Assembly (NCBI GenBank): GCA_035528035.1
Contig: DATKZI010000052.1
Location: 62,001 to 126,000, forward strand
Direction: 5' to 3'
DNA from: JABLTI01 sp035528035
GTDB lineage: Archaea > Asgardarchaeota > Heimdallarchaeia > JABLTI01
DNA: 64,000 nt
The notes below the pieces were generated by a model that was given only the letters and a program-made list of their open reading frames with translations, was not told the DNA's origin and made no database searches. This document shows positions 43,819 to 52,649 of this stretch, one piece after another. Position numbers and translations under genes: made by a program. Every line of letters begins with the position of its first letter. Within the stretch, counting starts at the first letter, position 1.

Positions 43819-44247
43819 ATGTCTTCAAGCGGTGTTCGTGCTGAACGAGATTTAGTTCATCTATTTTGGGATGCAGGTTTTGCTGTTTTACGATCTCCTG
43901 CATCTGGTGGTGGTACAATTCTACCGAGACCAGATTTAATTGCGGGTTCAGTGAAAAATGGTAAATTTTTTGTTCTTGAAATTAAAACCGTGAAAAAGGA
44001 TATTCTTTATTTAGATGAAACTCAAATTGAGGGACTTGTCGAATTTGCCACTCGTATAGGATTTCAACCTATTTTAGCAGTAAAATTCAAAAATCGTAAA
44101 AAAGGTTTTCTTTTTTTAAACATACCAGATCAATTAGAAAAAGTTCGTAATAGTAAAAATTACAAAGTAAGTTATGCAACAGCTTCAAGTGATGGTTTAT
44201 CATTTGGTGAATTAATTGGTCAATATCAGCAAGAAAAACTTTTTTAA
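43819..44247 (+). CDS. hjc: Holliday junction resolvase Hjc
   Basis: Hjc cuts four-way DNA junctions in archaeal recombination. The protein has 142 residues from the ATG at 43819, the usual size. It has the PD-(D/E)xK-type active site: Glu9 in RAERDLV, Asp39 in LPRPDLIAG, and Glu54/Lys56 in VLEIKTVK. The SPASGGG loop and the FATRIGFQPILAVKF segment also match the family. A structured RNA candidate lies upstream. A short in-frame TTG 12 bases before the ATG has no ribosome-binding site. Confidence 0.9.
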   Translation: MSSSGVRAERDLVHLFWDAGFAVLRSPASGGGTILPRPDLIAGSVKNGKFFVLEIKTVKKDILYLDETQIEGLVEFATRIGFQPILAVKFKNRKKGFLFLNIPDQLEKVRNSKNYKVSYATASSDGLSFGELIGQYQQEKLF

Positions 44248-44257
44248 AAAAAGATAA

Positions 44258-44281
44258 TAATCCCCTTTATCGGGGGGTTTA
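44258..44281. terminator. Hairpin between hjc and the convergent HEAT gene
   Basis: CCCC/GGGG arms with A-T flanks (imperfect) lie between the convergent stops at 44247 and 44287; a TTT run follows on plus. Probably serves both genes. Confidence 0.4.
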
Positions 44282-44286
44282 TTCAA

Positions 44287-45513
44287 TTAGAAATAATAAT
44301 ATTCTTCTTTTCTTGCGCGTTCTTCAGCTTTTCGAGCTTCATCTTCAGCTTGAGATATTGCTTCTTCTATGGCATTTATAGCACTTTGAATCATTTCTTT
44401 TACGTCTTCATCTTTCTCTTTGTTTAGAAGTTCTTCCAATAGCTCTTTCGAATTAATGCTCTTTAATTTGCTTAAAGCCCAAGCACAGTATTTTCTTACT
44501 TCAGCACTCTTATCAACTTCTAATTGTTGAAGTAATGGTTCCGCTGCTTTTTTATCGTTTATATCTCCTAATGCTATTGCAGCAGATCTTCTTACCTGTT
44601 CATCTGTCGAATTTTGTAACGCTTCAATTATTGCATTAACCGCTTTGCGTTCTTTGTGCTTACCAAGTGAAGTGATTATTTCTTGCTTTACAGCTTCAAA
44701 ACTTTCATTATCTAATTGAAACATTAATGCTGCGGATATTCGGCTATCGCGTATTCTTCTTAATGCCCATGCAGCACTTTTTCTTACAATAGGACTTGGA
44801 TCTTTCTTTAAAGCAGTTGCTAATATATCAACAGAAGTTGTATTAGCGATTCTTCCCAATGAAATTACAATAGATTCCCTAACAATATCACTGGCTTCTT
44901 TATTAAAAGCAGTTACGAGAGGTTGTATTGCGCCTCTTCCACCAATTCGACCTAAACCGGATGCACTTTCAGTTCTAATTGCTACATCTTCAGAATCATT
45001 AAGCATCTCAATAAAAAGATTTGAAGCTTTTCTTTCCCCTAATAAATAAAGAGATTTAATTGCTGCGACAACTATTTTTGAATTAGATTCCGATCGTACG
45101 ATTTTTTGTAATTCATCAGAAGCGGATTTATTATTTAATTTGCCAAGTGCCTCTGTTGCAGCTTCTCTAATATTGACTGTCTTTTCTTCTCTCATAGCGG
45201 TCATTAAGGTTTCAAAAGCAAGATCATCACCCAATTCACCCATTGCTATCAACATAGCAACTTTCACTTTTTTATCCGGATCACTTTTGAAAGTCTCAAT
45301 TAATAATTCAGTTGCTTCTCGATCACCGACTTTTCCTAGTGCTTCAGCACATGCTATTCGGGTTGCTACATCAGGATTATCTTTTAAAGTCTTCATTAAT
45401 TCAGATGTTGCTCTTCTATCACTTATGGCGCCTAATAGTTTTGCAGCTTTTACCCTTTTAGCAGCATCTATTGAGGTAAGATTGTTTAGGATTTCGGTAA
45501 TTTCTTCTGACAT
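44287..45513 (-). CDS. HEAT-repeat (PBS-lyase-type) protein
   Basis: The protein has 408 residues built of about a dozen 31-residue HEAT repeats with the core pattern VRxxAAxALGxIxDxxA (for example VRRSAAIALGDINDKKA and VRKYCAWALSKL). The last 30 residues are a charged helix with EARKAEERARKEE. Such proteins form curved scaffolds that hold other proteins. No signal peptide or membrane helix. The gene is convergent with hjc. The second HEAT-like gene of the window (29995) is shorter and more divergent. Confidence 0.9.
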   Translation of the reverse strand: MSEEITEILNNLTSIDAAKRVKAAKLLGAISDRRATSELMKTLKDNPDVATRIACAEALGKVGDREATELLIETFKSDPDKKVKVAMLIAMGELGDDLAFETLMTAMREEKTVNIREAATEALGKLNNKSASDELQKIVRSESNSKIVVAAIKSLYLLGERKASNLFIEMLNDSEDVAIRTESASGLGRIGGRGAIQPLVTAFNKEASDIVRESIVISLGRIANTTSVDILATALKKDPSPIVRKSAAWALRRIRDSRISAALMFQLDNESFEAVKQEIITSLGKHKERKAVNAIIEALQNSTDEQVRRSAAIALGDINDKKAAEPLLQQLEVDKSAEVRKYCAWALSKLKSINSKELLEELLNKEKDEDVKEMIQSAINAIEEAISQAEDEARKAEERARKEEYYYF

Positions 45514-45744
45514 TTTTAAGACTCCATTTTTGGAAACATTACAGGAATGTAATTATAATTTATTTATATACAAATTGAGGGATTTTTACTACTAAATAAG
45601 CATTACGCTTTTCTTCAATATTTTCCCAGATTTTTTTTATTATATTGCTATCACTTTTTATAGTCAAGCAACTATAAAATTATTTGCCGAAAAAACAACT
45701 AATTCTAAAGAAATGCCTATAAGAAAGTAAGTTATTGTAAATTT

Positions 45745-46194
45745 ATGGAAGAAAAAGAAATAAGCATTCGACGTGTTAATATAAACGACTTTGATAAACT
45801 AACTGAATTAAGTGAAAAATGTTTTCCAGGGGATGAGGTTCCATTAATTATTAAATCTTTAATTGATATAGAGCATTTTTATGTTATAGAAAATCACCTT
45901 TTGGACAAAATTATTGGATTTGTAATTTTTGGTATTTTTTCGATAAAAACAGCTCATTTAATGATATTAGCTGTACACCCAGAATACCAAAGAAAGGGTT
46001 ATGGATCAGCATTATTGGAAAAAACCATAGAAACAGTCAAACTATCACCTATAAAATTGATTAGACTTGAAGTTAAAACAACAAACCTTCCAGCGATAAA
46101 ATTTTATGAAAAATATGGATTTAAAATTGCTACTACAATAAAAAATTATTATGAAGATAATTCTGATGCTTTTTTAATGCTAAAGCAAATTTAG
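45745..46194 (+). CDS. GNAT N-acetyltransferase, RimI-like
   Basis: The protein has 149 residues, a single GNAT domain: LMILAVHPEYQRKGYGSALLE with the acetyl-CoA loop (QRKGYG), and NLPAIKFYEKYGF with the conserved NxxAxxFYxxxGF pattern. In archaea such RimI/Ard1-like enzymes acetylate protein N-termini. The ATG at 45745 follows a short AT-rich leader. Its stop is close to a hairpin shared with the opposing gene. Confidence 0.87.
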   Translation: MEEKEISIRRVNINDFDKLTELSEKCFPGDEVPLIIKSLIDIEHFYVIENHLLDKIIGFVIFGIFSIKTAHLMILAVHPEYQRKGYGSALLEKTIETVKLSPIKLIRLEVKTTNLPAIKFYEKYGFKIATTIKNYYEDNSDAFLMLKQI

Positions 46195-46221
46195 AAACAG
46201 AGCTTTGAAAAGCTCAGTTTC
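46194..46221. terminator. Hairpin between convergent genes
   Basis: GAGCTT/AAGCTC (6 pairs, TGAA loop), extended by GAAAC/GTTTC beyond one mismatch, sits across the stop of the GNAT gene and the stop of the winged-helix gene at 46214. Confidence 0.4.
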
Positions 46222-46909
46222 CGGTAATTATTTCACCACAATATTCACATTTAATTTCTTCACCAGGTAAAGGAGGTTCTGGTAAATTACCACCACAATG
46301 AGGGCAGTTTGTTGTAGCATGCGCTAATAACCGTGTTGCTTCTGCTGAGAGTATTTTACCACTTTTCCAATCGTAGGTTCCATCAAACAACCCTCTTTTT
46401 TCCATACCAACAATTATTCGCTTAATTTCATCAAAAGACATACCCGTTTCCTTTGAAAGTAGATCTAGAGTAACTCTTCGTTTTGATTCAATGATCCCAA
46501 GAATGCGTGCAGCTATTGCTTTCCCCTCTTGTGTAACAAATTCACCTGTAGCTTTGTCAAAATAAACAATGATCAATCCTTTGTTTATTATTCGTGAAAT
46601 AGACTTCTCGACTTTTTCTTCACTAACATTAGCTTTATCAGCTAAAGCAGTGGGAGTGATTCGATCACTCTCTTCTAATAATTTTGCAATTTTGATATCA
46701 AAAACACTTTTTCCTCCATCAATTATTGCAAGAATTATCAATATGAGTCCAGGTACAAAAGCTATGGATCCGAGGACTATCCCAGAAATCATACCACCAA
46801 GACTATTTGCTCCACTAACAAAATAACCATAAAGAACAACTCCAGCAACAAAAAATCCGATTACCGAAAGAATAATACCAAGAATCCATTTTAGAGCAGT
46901 ACGTGCCAT
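46214..46909 (-). CDS. Membrane winged-helix protein with C-terminal zinc ribbon
   Basis: I start this at the ATG at 46909 (231 residues) because GGAGGA lies seven bases upstream; an in-frame upstream start would add 47 residues rich in Phe and Asn with no ribosome-binding site. Two membrane helices (about 7-30 and 38-62) are followed by two winged-helix-like units (about 75-125 and 130-165), and a zinc ribbon at the end (CPHCGG...CEYCGE). The combination suggests a membrane-tethered protein that contacts nucleic acid or other proteins. Family unknown. Confidence 0.7.
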   Translation of the reverse strand: MARTALKWILGIILSVIGFFVAGVVLYGYFVSGANSLGGMISGIVLGSIAFVPGLILIILAIIDGGKSVFDIKIAKLLEESDRITPTALADKANVSEEKVEKSISRIINKGLIIVYFDKATGEFVTQEGKAIAARILGIIESKRRVTLDLLSKETGMSFDEIKRIIVGMEKRGLFDGTYDWKSGKILSAEATRLLAHATTNCPHCGGNLPEPPLPGEEIKCEYCGEIITGN

Positions 46910-46916
46910 TAATTTT

Positions 46917-46922
46917 TCCTCC
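46917..46922 (-). promoter_or_regulatory. Ribosome-binding site deciding the start at 46909
   Basis: On the minus strand GGAGGA lies seven bases upstream of the ATG at 46909. This is the best such match near the gene, and supports the shorter form over the extended frame. Confidence 0.6.
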
Positions 46923-47043
46923 GCAAGTATAAATACACAGCAATATACATTAATCCTATTAACAAAAAAACTTTTACTATTAACTTTTCTGCTTATAAAA
47001 CAGAATATTAGTTTGTTAAGATAAAAAAATAGCAGTGAAAAAA

Positions 47044-47379
47044 ATGTCAAAACTTGATGAATTTAAAAAATATAGAGAAAAAATGAATGAGAGAATTTTA
47101 GCTAGTGAAAATAAACAAATAACACGATTTTTTGCTTTAGATTCTCGAGCTTATGAGGAGGGAGCATTATCTGTAAAGGTAAAGGAACTATTAGGGTTGG
47201 TTGCATCAACAGTTTTGCGATGTAATGATTGTATTACCTATCATATAATTAATTGTGTAAAAGAAGGGGTAAATACAGAAGAATTTTTTGAAGCAATGAA
47301 TGTAGCATTAATTGTTGGTGGGTCAATAGTAATACCTCATTTAAGGAAAGCGGTAGAAGTCTATGAAGAATGTGTGTAA
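47044..47379 (+). CDS. Carboxymuconolactone decarboxylase/AhpD-like protein
   Basis: The protein has 111 residues, with the family motif CNDCITYHI (a CxxC...H redox motif as in AhpD) and the helix GVNTEEFFEAMNVALIVGG. AhpD-like proteins are alkylhydroperoxidase partners or thiol-disulfide enzymes. AGTGA lies six bases before the ATG at 47044; a GTG nine bases upstream is an alternative. A bidirectional hairpin terminator follows at 47424. Confidence 0.85.
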   Translation: MSKLDEFKKYREKMNERILASENKQITRFFALDSRAYEEGALSVKVKELLGLVASTVLRCNDCITYHIINCVKEGVNTEEFFEAMNVALIVGGSIVIPHLRKAVEVYEECV

Positions 47380-47423
47380 TTAAAAGAAGAAGGTAAAACT
47401 TTAGACTTATAAAAAAAGCAAAA

Positions 47424-47443
47424 AAAGGCTACTAATAGCCTTT
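47424..47443. terminator. Bidirectional hairpin terminator
   Basis: Eight-base perfect arms (AAAGGCTA / TAGCCTTT) with a 4-base loop; T-runs flank it on both strands. It lies between the AhpD-like gene and the convergent MFS gene. Confidence 0.6.
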
Positions 47444-47447
47444 ATTT

Positions 47448-48962
47448 TTATTTTTTGGATTTTTTATCATAAATACCAGAATATGGTGAACGTTCACCTT
47501 GTAGGTATCGCCTATGTGGATCACGGATAAAGAATAACAATATTACTCCAATTATGAAGAATAAGAGCAGTTGCAATAATGCGACTCGATAAGCATTATG
47601 AAGTCCTATAGGATTACTGAACCAGAAAATCATTGCTGAGAAAAGCAATGGTGAGACAATAGCACTAACACGGCCTGCAATTTTTTGGAAGCCACCATAC
47701 TGAGCTAATTTCGAAGGAGGTGCTAAAACCATAATGAATTGTCGTCCGATAATCCAAATACCACCGAAACCAATTCCTATAAAGAATGCTCCTACAAACA
47801 TAGGCCATTGAGGTAAAGCATGAACAATCCATGAACCATCAATAAACTCTGTTTTATATTGCCATCCCGAAAAGATTACAATAATAATTGCTATAGCCCA
47901 ACTAATACCATTCACAATGAAAGTTAATCTGGGACCATATTTTCTCATAAAGAAACCAGTTACAATAGCAAAAATCAGACTACCACCGATACCCGCAAAA
48001 ATTACATAATTTGTAACTGCAGCAGAATAACCAACAGCTCCTTGAATAATGACAGCCATATACATTATAGCAGTATTTGCGGCATCAGTAATGAAGAACC
48101 AACTTAAGAAGAATAGAATAGAATTTTTATCTTTGAATATTTCTTTAGCAGTAATGCCAAAATCCTTCAAAGAGTGCCTAAAATTCTCTTTCATTGGAAT
48201 TTTTTCATCGGGTGGATTTTCGACCTCCTTATGGAAGAGATAAGGTATTGACAACAATAAAATTACGCCAGCACCAATAACAAAAAGCCATCTAAGATTA
48301 ATGAAATTATCTAACGAGAAACTAGCATAATATCCGGGATCAGCTTCCCAAACAGCAGTATCAATGTGTTCCCAACCACCTAGTGCTTTGCCAGCAATCA
48401 TAGAAGTAAGAACAGCAAAGACTGAACCGAAAAAGCTGAGCGATCCACCAACAGCTTGTAATACTGAACGCTTTTCTGTTTCAGCCAAGAAAGGAATTTG
48501 TGCATCATAAAACATTCTACCAGCTTGATAACAAAAGTTAGCAATCATAAATAATACACAAGCCCAATAGAAGTTTACCCAAGCTGTTATCATTGCGGTT
48601 GAAGCTATCATTATACTTGCAACAATAATTACTCCTCCTTTCCTTTTGCCTATCCTATCAGATAATGCACCCATTATTGGTCCTAAAACAGCAATTAATA
48701 AGTTTGAAGCAGCCATAAAAACGGACACAATAATAAAGGATTTTTCATACGACCAGTCCAATTGATAAATTCCTAGTACTAAAGCAAAAGGAGTAAATGC
48801 TATGCTAATAATTAATTGTGAGAAATAAGTATCAGCAGCGTCATAAAAATACCACAAAAAAGCATTCTTCCAACCTGTTTTCTTTGCTTCAATACGTGTA
48901 GGATCACTTTTATCACCTGTTTTTGCTGAGGGTTCCCCAGCATCTAGTATATTCTCTGCCAT
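47448..48962 (-). CDS. MFS transporter
   Basis: The protein has 504 residues with about 12 membrane helices and the MFS loop motif GALSDRIGKRKG between helices 2 and 3. The start WYFYDAADTYFSQLI and the overall plan resemble the Atg22/UMF1-like or sugar-type MFS branches, but the substrate is not clear. A charged N-terminus of about 35 residues precedes helix 1. The gene lies alone on the minus strand, with the ATG at 48962. Confidence 0.82.
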   Translation of the reverse strand: MAENILDAGEPSAKTGDKSDPTRIEAKKTGWKNAFLWYFYDAADTYFSQLIISIAFTPFALVLGIYQLDWSYEKSFIIVSVFMAASNLLIAVLGPIMGALSDRIGKRKGGVIIVASIMIASTAMITAWVNFYWACVLFMIANFCYQAGRMFYDAQIPFLAETEKRSVLQAVGGSLSFFGSVFAVLTSMIAGKALGGWEHIDTAVWEADPGYYASFSLDNFINLRWLFVIGAGVILLLSIPYLFHKEVENPPDEKIPMKENFRHSLKDFGITAKEIFKDKNSILFFLSWFFITDAANTAIMYMAVIIQGAVGYSAAVTNYVIFAGIGGSLIFAIVTGFFMRKYGPRLTFIVNGISWAIAIIIVIFSGWQYKTEFIDGSWIVHALPQWPMFVGAFFIGIGFGGIWIIGRQFIMVLAPPSKLAQYGGFQKIAGRVSAIVSPLLFSAMIFWFSNPIGLHNAYRVALLQLLLFFIIGVILLFFIRDPHRRYLQGERSPYSGIYDKKSKK

Positions 48963-49218
48963 CTAATACACCAAACGTTTAATGATGAGTCCTTTTATTA
49001 TAATAGAATCTTAACTTTTGTTAGTTTATAAATTTTTAAATGTTATTCCTTTTTCGTTTCATTATATACTCTTTTTTGTTGTTTAGCTATTAAAATTCTT
49101 TAGCTGTGAAAAATAGAGAAGTAAAAACACCGATATGTTTAAATCATCGCCAAAACTTTTTTTTAATAGAAAGGATTCTTTTATGATTTAGACCTTTTAA
49201 TTAGGGTGTATTTGAAAC

Positions 49219-49899
49219 ATGAGTGAAAAGCAACAAACAATAAAAGCTGAACTAGCAACTGTTCAGCAACGCATATTTGCCGGTCTTATAGACTGGGCTA
49301 TTATGTTTGGATTTATTTTAGTAGTTGAGTTATTAGCTTCAATTCCAAGTTGGATTGCTACTGGCTTATTAAATAGAGCTCTTTTAAACCCATTTGACCC
49401 AAATTATTCTCAATGGCTTGCAACTGCTGCTACACTAGGAATTATAGCATCAATTCTCTATGCAATTCTTAGCTTATTGAGTGCTTTATTAGGATTATTA
49501 TATTTTGTTTGGTATCCAATGAATAAGAATGGTCAAACATTTGGTAAGAAACGACAAAATATACAAATTGTAATTATAGAAGATGAGGCACTAACTAAAG
49601 TTCGACCAGTTGTTAAAGGTGATTTTGTTCCATTATTGATCCGTTGGTTACTTATGGTTGTTGATGGAATCGCATTTGGTCTTGTAGGATATTTCTTCAT
49701 CACTAATAGTCCAAACATGCAAAGATTAGGCGATCAGCTTGCTAAAACTGCTGTTACAGTTGTTGGAAAAACTCCAGCTAAAAAGACAACCACAACTACA
49801 ACCCCAGCTAAAAAGACAACCACAACTACGACCCCAGCTAAAAAGACAACTACAACTGCACCAGCTAAGAAGACAACAACTACAACTAAGAAAGAATAG
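49219..49899 (+). CDS. RDD-family membrane protein with Thr/Lys repeat tail
   Basis: The protein has 226 residues. The RDD domain (about 10-175) has an Asp-containing first helix in RIFAGLIDWAIM and three or four membrane helices, with NKNGQTFGKKRQNIQIV typical of the family. The C-terminus (about 185-226) is a repeat of PAKKTTTTTT with 30-base periodicity in the DNA. Such low-complexity Thr/Lys tails may be flexible and glycosylated. The next gene is a paralogue, 98 bases downstream. RDD proteins are of uncertain function; some are linked to transport or Na+/H+ exchange. Confidence 0.8.
   Translation: MSEKQQTIKAELATVQQRIFAGLIDWAIMFGFILVVELLASIPSWIATGLLNRALLNPFDPNYSQWLATAATLGIIASILYAILSLLSALLGLLYFVWYPMNKNGQTFGKKRQNIQIVIIEDEALTKVRPVVKGDFVPLLIRWLLMVVDGIAFGLVGYFFITNSPNMQRLGDQLAKTAVTVVGKTPAKKTTTTTTPAKKTTTTTTPAKKTTTTAPAKKTTTTTKKE
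49771..49896 (+). repeat. 30-base in-frame tandem repeat, PAKKTTTTTT tail
   Basis: The unit coding PAKKTTTTTT is present in two nearly perfect 30-base copies followed by two shorter, more diverged ones (CCAGCTAAAAAGACAACCAC-type units). It lies within the RDD gene. Such repeats change length by slippage. Confidence 0.75.
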
Positions 49900-49916
49900 C
49901 TTATCTACTCTTTCTT
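49888..49916 (+). terminator. Terminator hairpin after first RDD gene
   Basis: Twelve-base arms with one mismatch (AAGAAAGAATAG / CTACTCTTTCTT) and a 5-base loop overlap the stop codon and are followed by TATTTTTTATTTTTT. Confidence 0.55.
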
Positions 49917-49997
49917 TATTTTTTATTTTTTCCAAAATCTTTTTCTTGATAATTGTTTTTAGTGAAGTGTAATAAGAGAATTAGAGAGGACAATATT

Positions 49998-50528
49998 TTG
50001 AAAGAAAAGAAAATCGATAACAGTAAATATGCAAATATTCCTTCAATTAGCATGAGAGTACTTATGACTATAATTGATTGGGGAATATTGTTAGCAATAT
50101 TAATAGTATTTGAAATTATTCCAATAACTTCTATATTGGTATTTTTCAGAGCAATTTCAAATTTTAATTTTGAATTCTTCAATATTATGAAGATAATTTC
50201 TTGGATAATAACACCTATTTTTACTTTAGGAGCAGTTTTTATAATCTATTATTATGTTGTTGTTTGGCCTATCAAACATAATGGACAAACATTTGGTATG
50301 GAATTTACTCAAACAAAAATGATTATTATAACAGATGATGAAAAAGGGATTACTCGTCCTATGAATGAAACTGATCTTAAACTAAATATTAAGCGATTTC
50401 TATGGAGTATTCTTGATTTTTCCTTTTGGGGTCTTGTCGGTTTAATTGCTATGTGGAAAAATAAAAATAATCAATCTTTAGGCGAAAAATTTACCAAAAC
50501 ACTTGTAATTTCAGAAAAAAATAAGTAA
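49998..50528 (+). CDS. RDD-family membrane protein, second copy
   Basis: I start this at the TTG at 49998 (177 residues) because AGAGAGGA precedes it; an upstream TTG at 49953 adds 15 residues. The RDD pattern matches the gene at 49219: MRVLMTIIDWGILLA in the first helix and WPIKHNGQTFGMEFTQTKMI. It has no Thr/Lys tail. Tandem paralogue of the first RDD protein, but much more diverged. A terminator hairpin follows. Confidence 0.75.
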   Translation: MKEKKIDNSKYANIPSISMRVLMTIIDWGILLAILIVFEIIPITSILVFFRAISNFNFEFFNIMKIISWIITPIFTLGAVFIIYYYVVVWPIKHNGQTFGMEFTQTKMIIITDDEKGITRPMNETDLKLNIKRFLWSILDFSFWGLVGLIAMWKNKNNQSLGEKFTKTLVISEKNK

Positions 50529-50551
50529 ACCTAACATTTTAAGTTAGGTTT
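50527..50551. terminator. Terminator hairpin after second RDD gene
   Basis: Nine-base perfect arms (AAACCTAAC / GTTAGGTTT) enclose 7 bases, with TTTT continuing the right arm. It lies between the RDD gene and the convergent DUF2207 gene. Confidence 0.6.
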
Positions 50552-50573
50552 TTACGTTTAATTTTTAGTGGAG

Positions 50574-52649
50574 TTATCCTATTCCTCCACCACCTCCACC
50601 TCCACCCCCACCACTGAATCCACCACCAAATCCACTTCTACCACCACTTGATGATGGAGGAGTAAAGCTTTCACTCATGCTAGATATAGCTGATGAAATT
50701 CCTTCTGAAAGATTGGAGATTGCTTGTGGGAGACTTTCAGCCATGTTACTTATCCCTGATACAAATGTTTCGAATCCACGACCCATACTATCAAAACCAC
50801 TGATTAAACGTCTACTTGCTCCACCATGAGAGTAAAACATTATACCAGGATAATAATACCAATATGGAGTAATATAATCATAGGTTCTTAATGGTGGAGT
50901 TTCTTTGATTTGTTGTGATAATCTCCTTAAATAAACTGGTAAATCGAATTTAGGATCCACTAATAAATAAGCAAAATGATCCATAGAGAAGCTAAATTGC
51001 TCATATGGGTCAGGAAAACCTAATAATTGCCCTCTTAATAATTGTAGATAATTTAGCCAGCTTGCTTTTTCCTTAGCACCAAATTTGGTTAACTTTGGCA
51101 TCTTTCTAGCAAATAATAAACCTGATAAACTGGATATTACTAATCCAACTATAATTGGAATAACACCTGCTAAATGGAAGAAACCAAATGCCCAATAAGC
51201 AAGAAAACCACCACCCACACCAAGAAAAATCGTTAAACTTAAATAGTTGCTTTTTATCTTTTCAGGATTTGAAGTAAAATATTTTGTATCTCCGCCAGAT
51301 AATTTCGTATAAACAATATTTTTCTTCGTCCACAATGTAGTAATATGAGTTTTAATTGTGGTTAATGAAGTAACTGAAACAGCTATTTGTTTATCAGGTG
51401 TCTTTGGATCATTATCTTTTTCAGTCATCCATACTGTATCAAATGAGTATTTTTGTATGAATTGTAATAAATCCTTATCAAATTCAGAAAGACCACCATA
51501 GGAAAAATCTTTCTCAGTTCGTTGGAAGTATATCTCTCCACCACTTTCTATTTGAACAATTTTAAGATAACCCTGTTCAGCCAAATAGAAGAATTCAGCT
51601 ATAAAATCAATTTTATCAAATTTCTCATCCAATAAAACACCTACTTCAGCAGGCGTCAGGCTACTTGGTGGTCCAGTTTCACTAATTGTTTTAAAAGTTG
51701 ATCCACATTGAGGGCAGAATTTAACCTGACGTAAATCTTTGTAACCACAGGTAGTACATTTTTTAATTGTAACTTCGTTTAATTCAGGGATAACTCGTGC
51801 TTTGGGATCCAATCCTTTAACCAAAAAAATAATGAGAAAGAAGAGAAAATAAGGTAGAAAACCTATAGCAAATACTAGTATCCAATTATTGTTAAGATAG
51901 ACTCTCCATGAAAAAGGCATAATGATTCCTGCTGGTGGAGAATCGGTATCTATCGTATAAGACTCTAAAGGTGCTACAGAACTCTGATGAAAAACAACTT
52001 GGCTGTGACCATCTGCATTATAAACCGTGCCCTCATCATCACCTGGATCCTTTCCTTGATAATAAGTAGTGGATCTAACTTCACTTGTAGCATATTCTTT
52101 GGGAAATATCACGCGAGTAGAAATATCATAAATTGAATAATCAAATTCCCCACCTATAACATTCCAATAAAGTCTATCACGATTCCCGTTTAGAATCATT
52201 GCAGATGAAACATTATAAGTCAAAATGAAAGTGAATAAAGTTCCAGAAATAACATAGGTGGTATCCCATTCCCAATAGAAATTAATATAGACACCTTCTT
52301 TTTCCACATTTACTGAATCTATTGCAGGAGTTCCTGAAGCAGACTTTATTGACCAAGAATTTAAATCATGAAAATTGTCCCATTTAAGATTACGATAAGC
52401 ATAGCTATATGAACCTGAAGCTAACCAGAAAGTCATTTCTTCAATTACTAGTAAAGAACCATCCATCCCTATAGTAATTGTTTCATTCCAATGAGAGTAA
52501 TATACTGAAGCATTTGGACTCATTCCACCTCCATTAATAGGTTTGGAATATTGAGCTATTGTATCTTGCGACATATATACAAACGAACTCACATTTAGCA
52601 CTACAAAGAAAGTTATTACAAAAATAGTTATTTTTTTAGGTAATTTCAA
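50574..52649 (-). CDS. DUF2207-type membrane protein with zinc ribbon and Gly-rich tail
   Basis: The protein has 691 residues: signal peptide (about 8-30), ectodomain (about 45-245) with the DUF2207 type pattern (YSHWNETITIGMDGSLLVIE), membrane helix (about 255-278), a cytoplasmic zinc ribbon (CTTCGY...CPQCGS), a conserved cytoplasmic domain, two membrane helices (about 470-515) and a C-terminal tail of GGGFSGGGGGGGGGGG type. The Gly tail and layout match the DUF2207 family of membrane proteins found in bacteria and archaea, whose role is unknown. The zinc ribbon insertion is additional and not standard in the family as I know it. Confidence 0.78.
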   Translation of the reverse strand: MKLPKKITIFVITFFVVLNVSSFVYMSQDTIAQYSKPINGGGMSPNASVYYSHWNETITIGMDGSLLVIEEMTFWLASGSYSYAYRNLKWDNFHDLNSWSIKSASGTPAIDSVNVEKEGVYINFYWEWDTTYVISGTLFTFILTYNVSSAMILNGNRDRLYWNVIGGEFDYSIYDISTRVIFPKEYATSEVRSTTYYQGKDPGDDEGTVYNADGHSQVVFHQSSVAPLESYTIDTDSPPAGIIMPFSWRVYLNNNWILVFAIGFLPYFLFFLIIFLVKGLDPKARVIPELNEVTIKKCTTCGYKDLRQVKFCPQCGSTFKTISETGPPSSLTPAEVGVLLDEKFDKIDFIAEFFYLAEQGYLKIVQIESGGEIYFQRTEKDFSYGGLSEFDKDLLQFIQKYSFDTVWMTEKDNDPKTPDKQIAVSVTSLTTIKTHITTLWTKKNIVYTKLSGGDTKYFTSNPEKIKSNYLSLTIFLGVGGGFLAYWAFGFFHLAGVIPIIVGLVISSLSGLLFARKMPKLTKFGAKEKASWLNYLQLLRGQLLGFPDPYEQFSFSMDHFAYLLVDPKFDLPVYLRRLSQQIKETPPLRTYDYITPYWYYYPGIMFYSHGGASRRLISGFDSMGRGFETFVSGISNMAESLPQAISNLSEGISSAISSMSESFTPPSSSGGRSGFGGGFSGGGGGGGGGGIG

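Noticed and set aside
43610..43855. An 81-codon open frame on plus over the RNA candidate
   Set aside because: It overlaps the hairpins and the start of hjc in another frame, has no ribosome-binding site, and its composition is unlike the neighbouring proteins.
49726..49935. A minus-strand Cys/Ser-rich open frame
   Set aside because: It is the antisense of the Thr/Lys repeat of the RDD gene; the cysteine repeats are a by-product of the repeat DNA.
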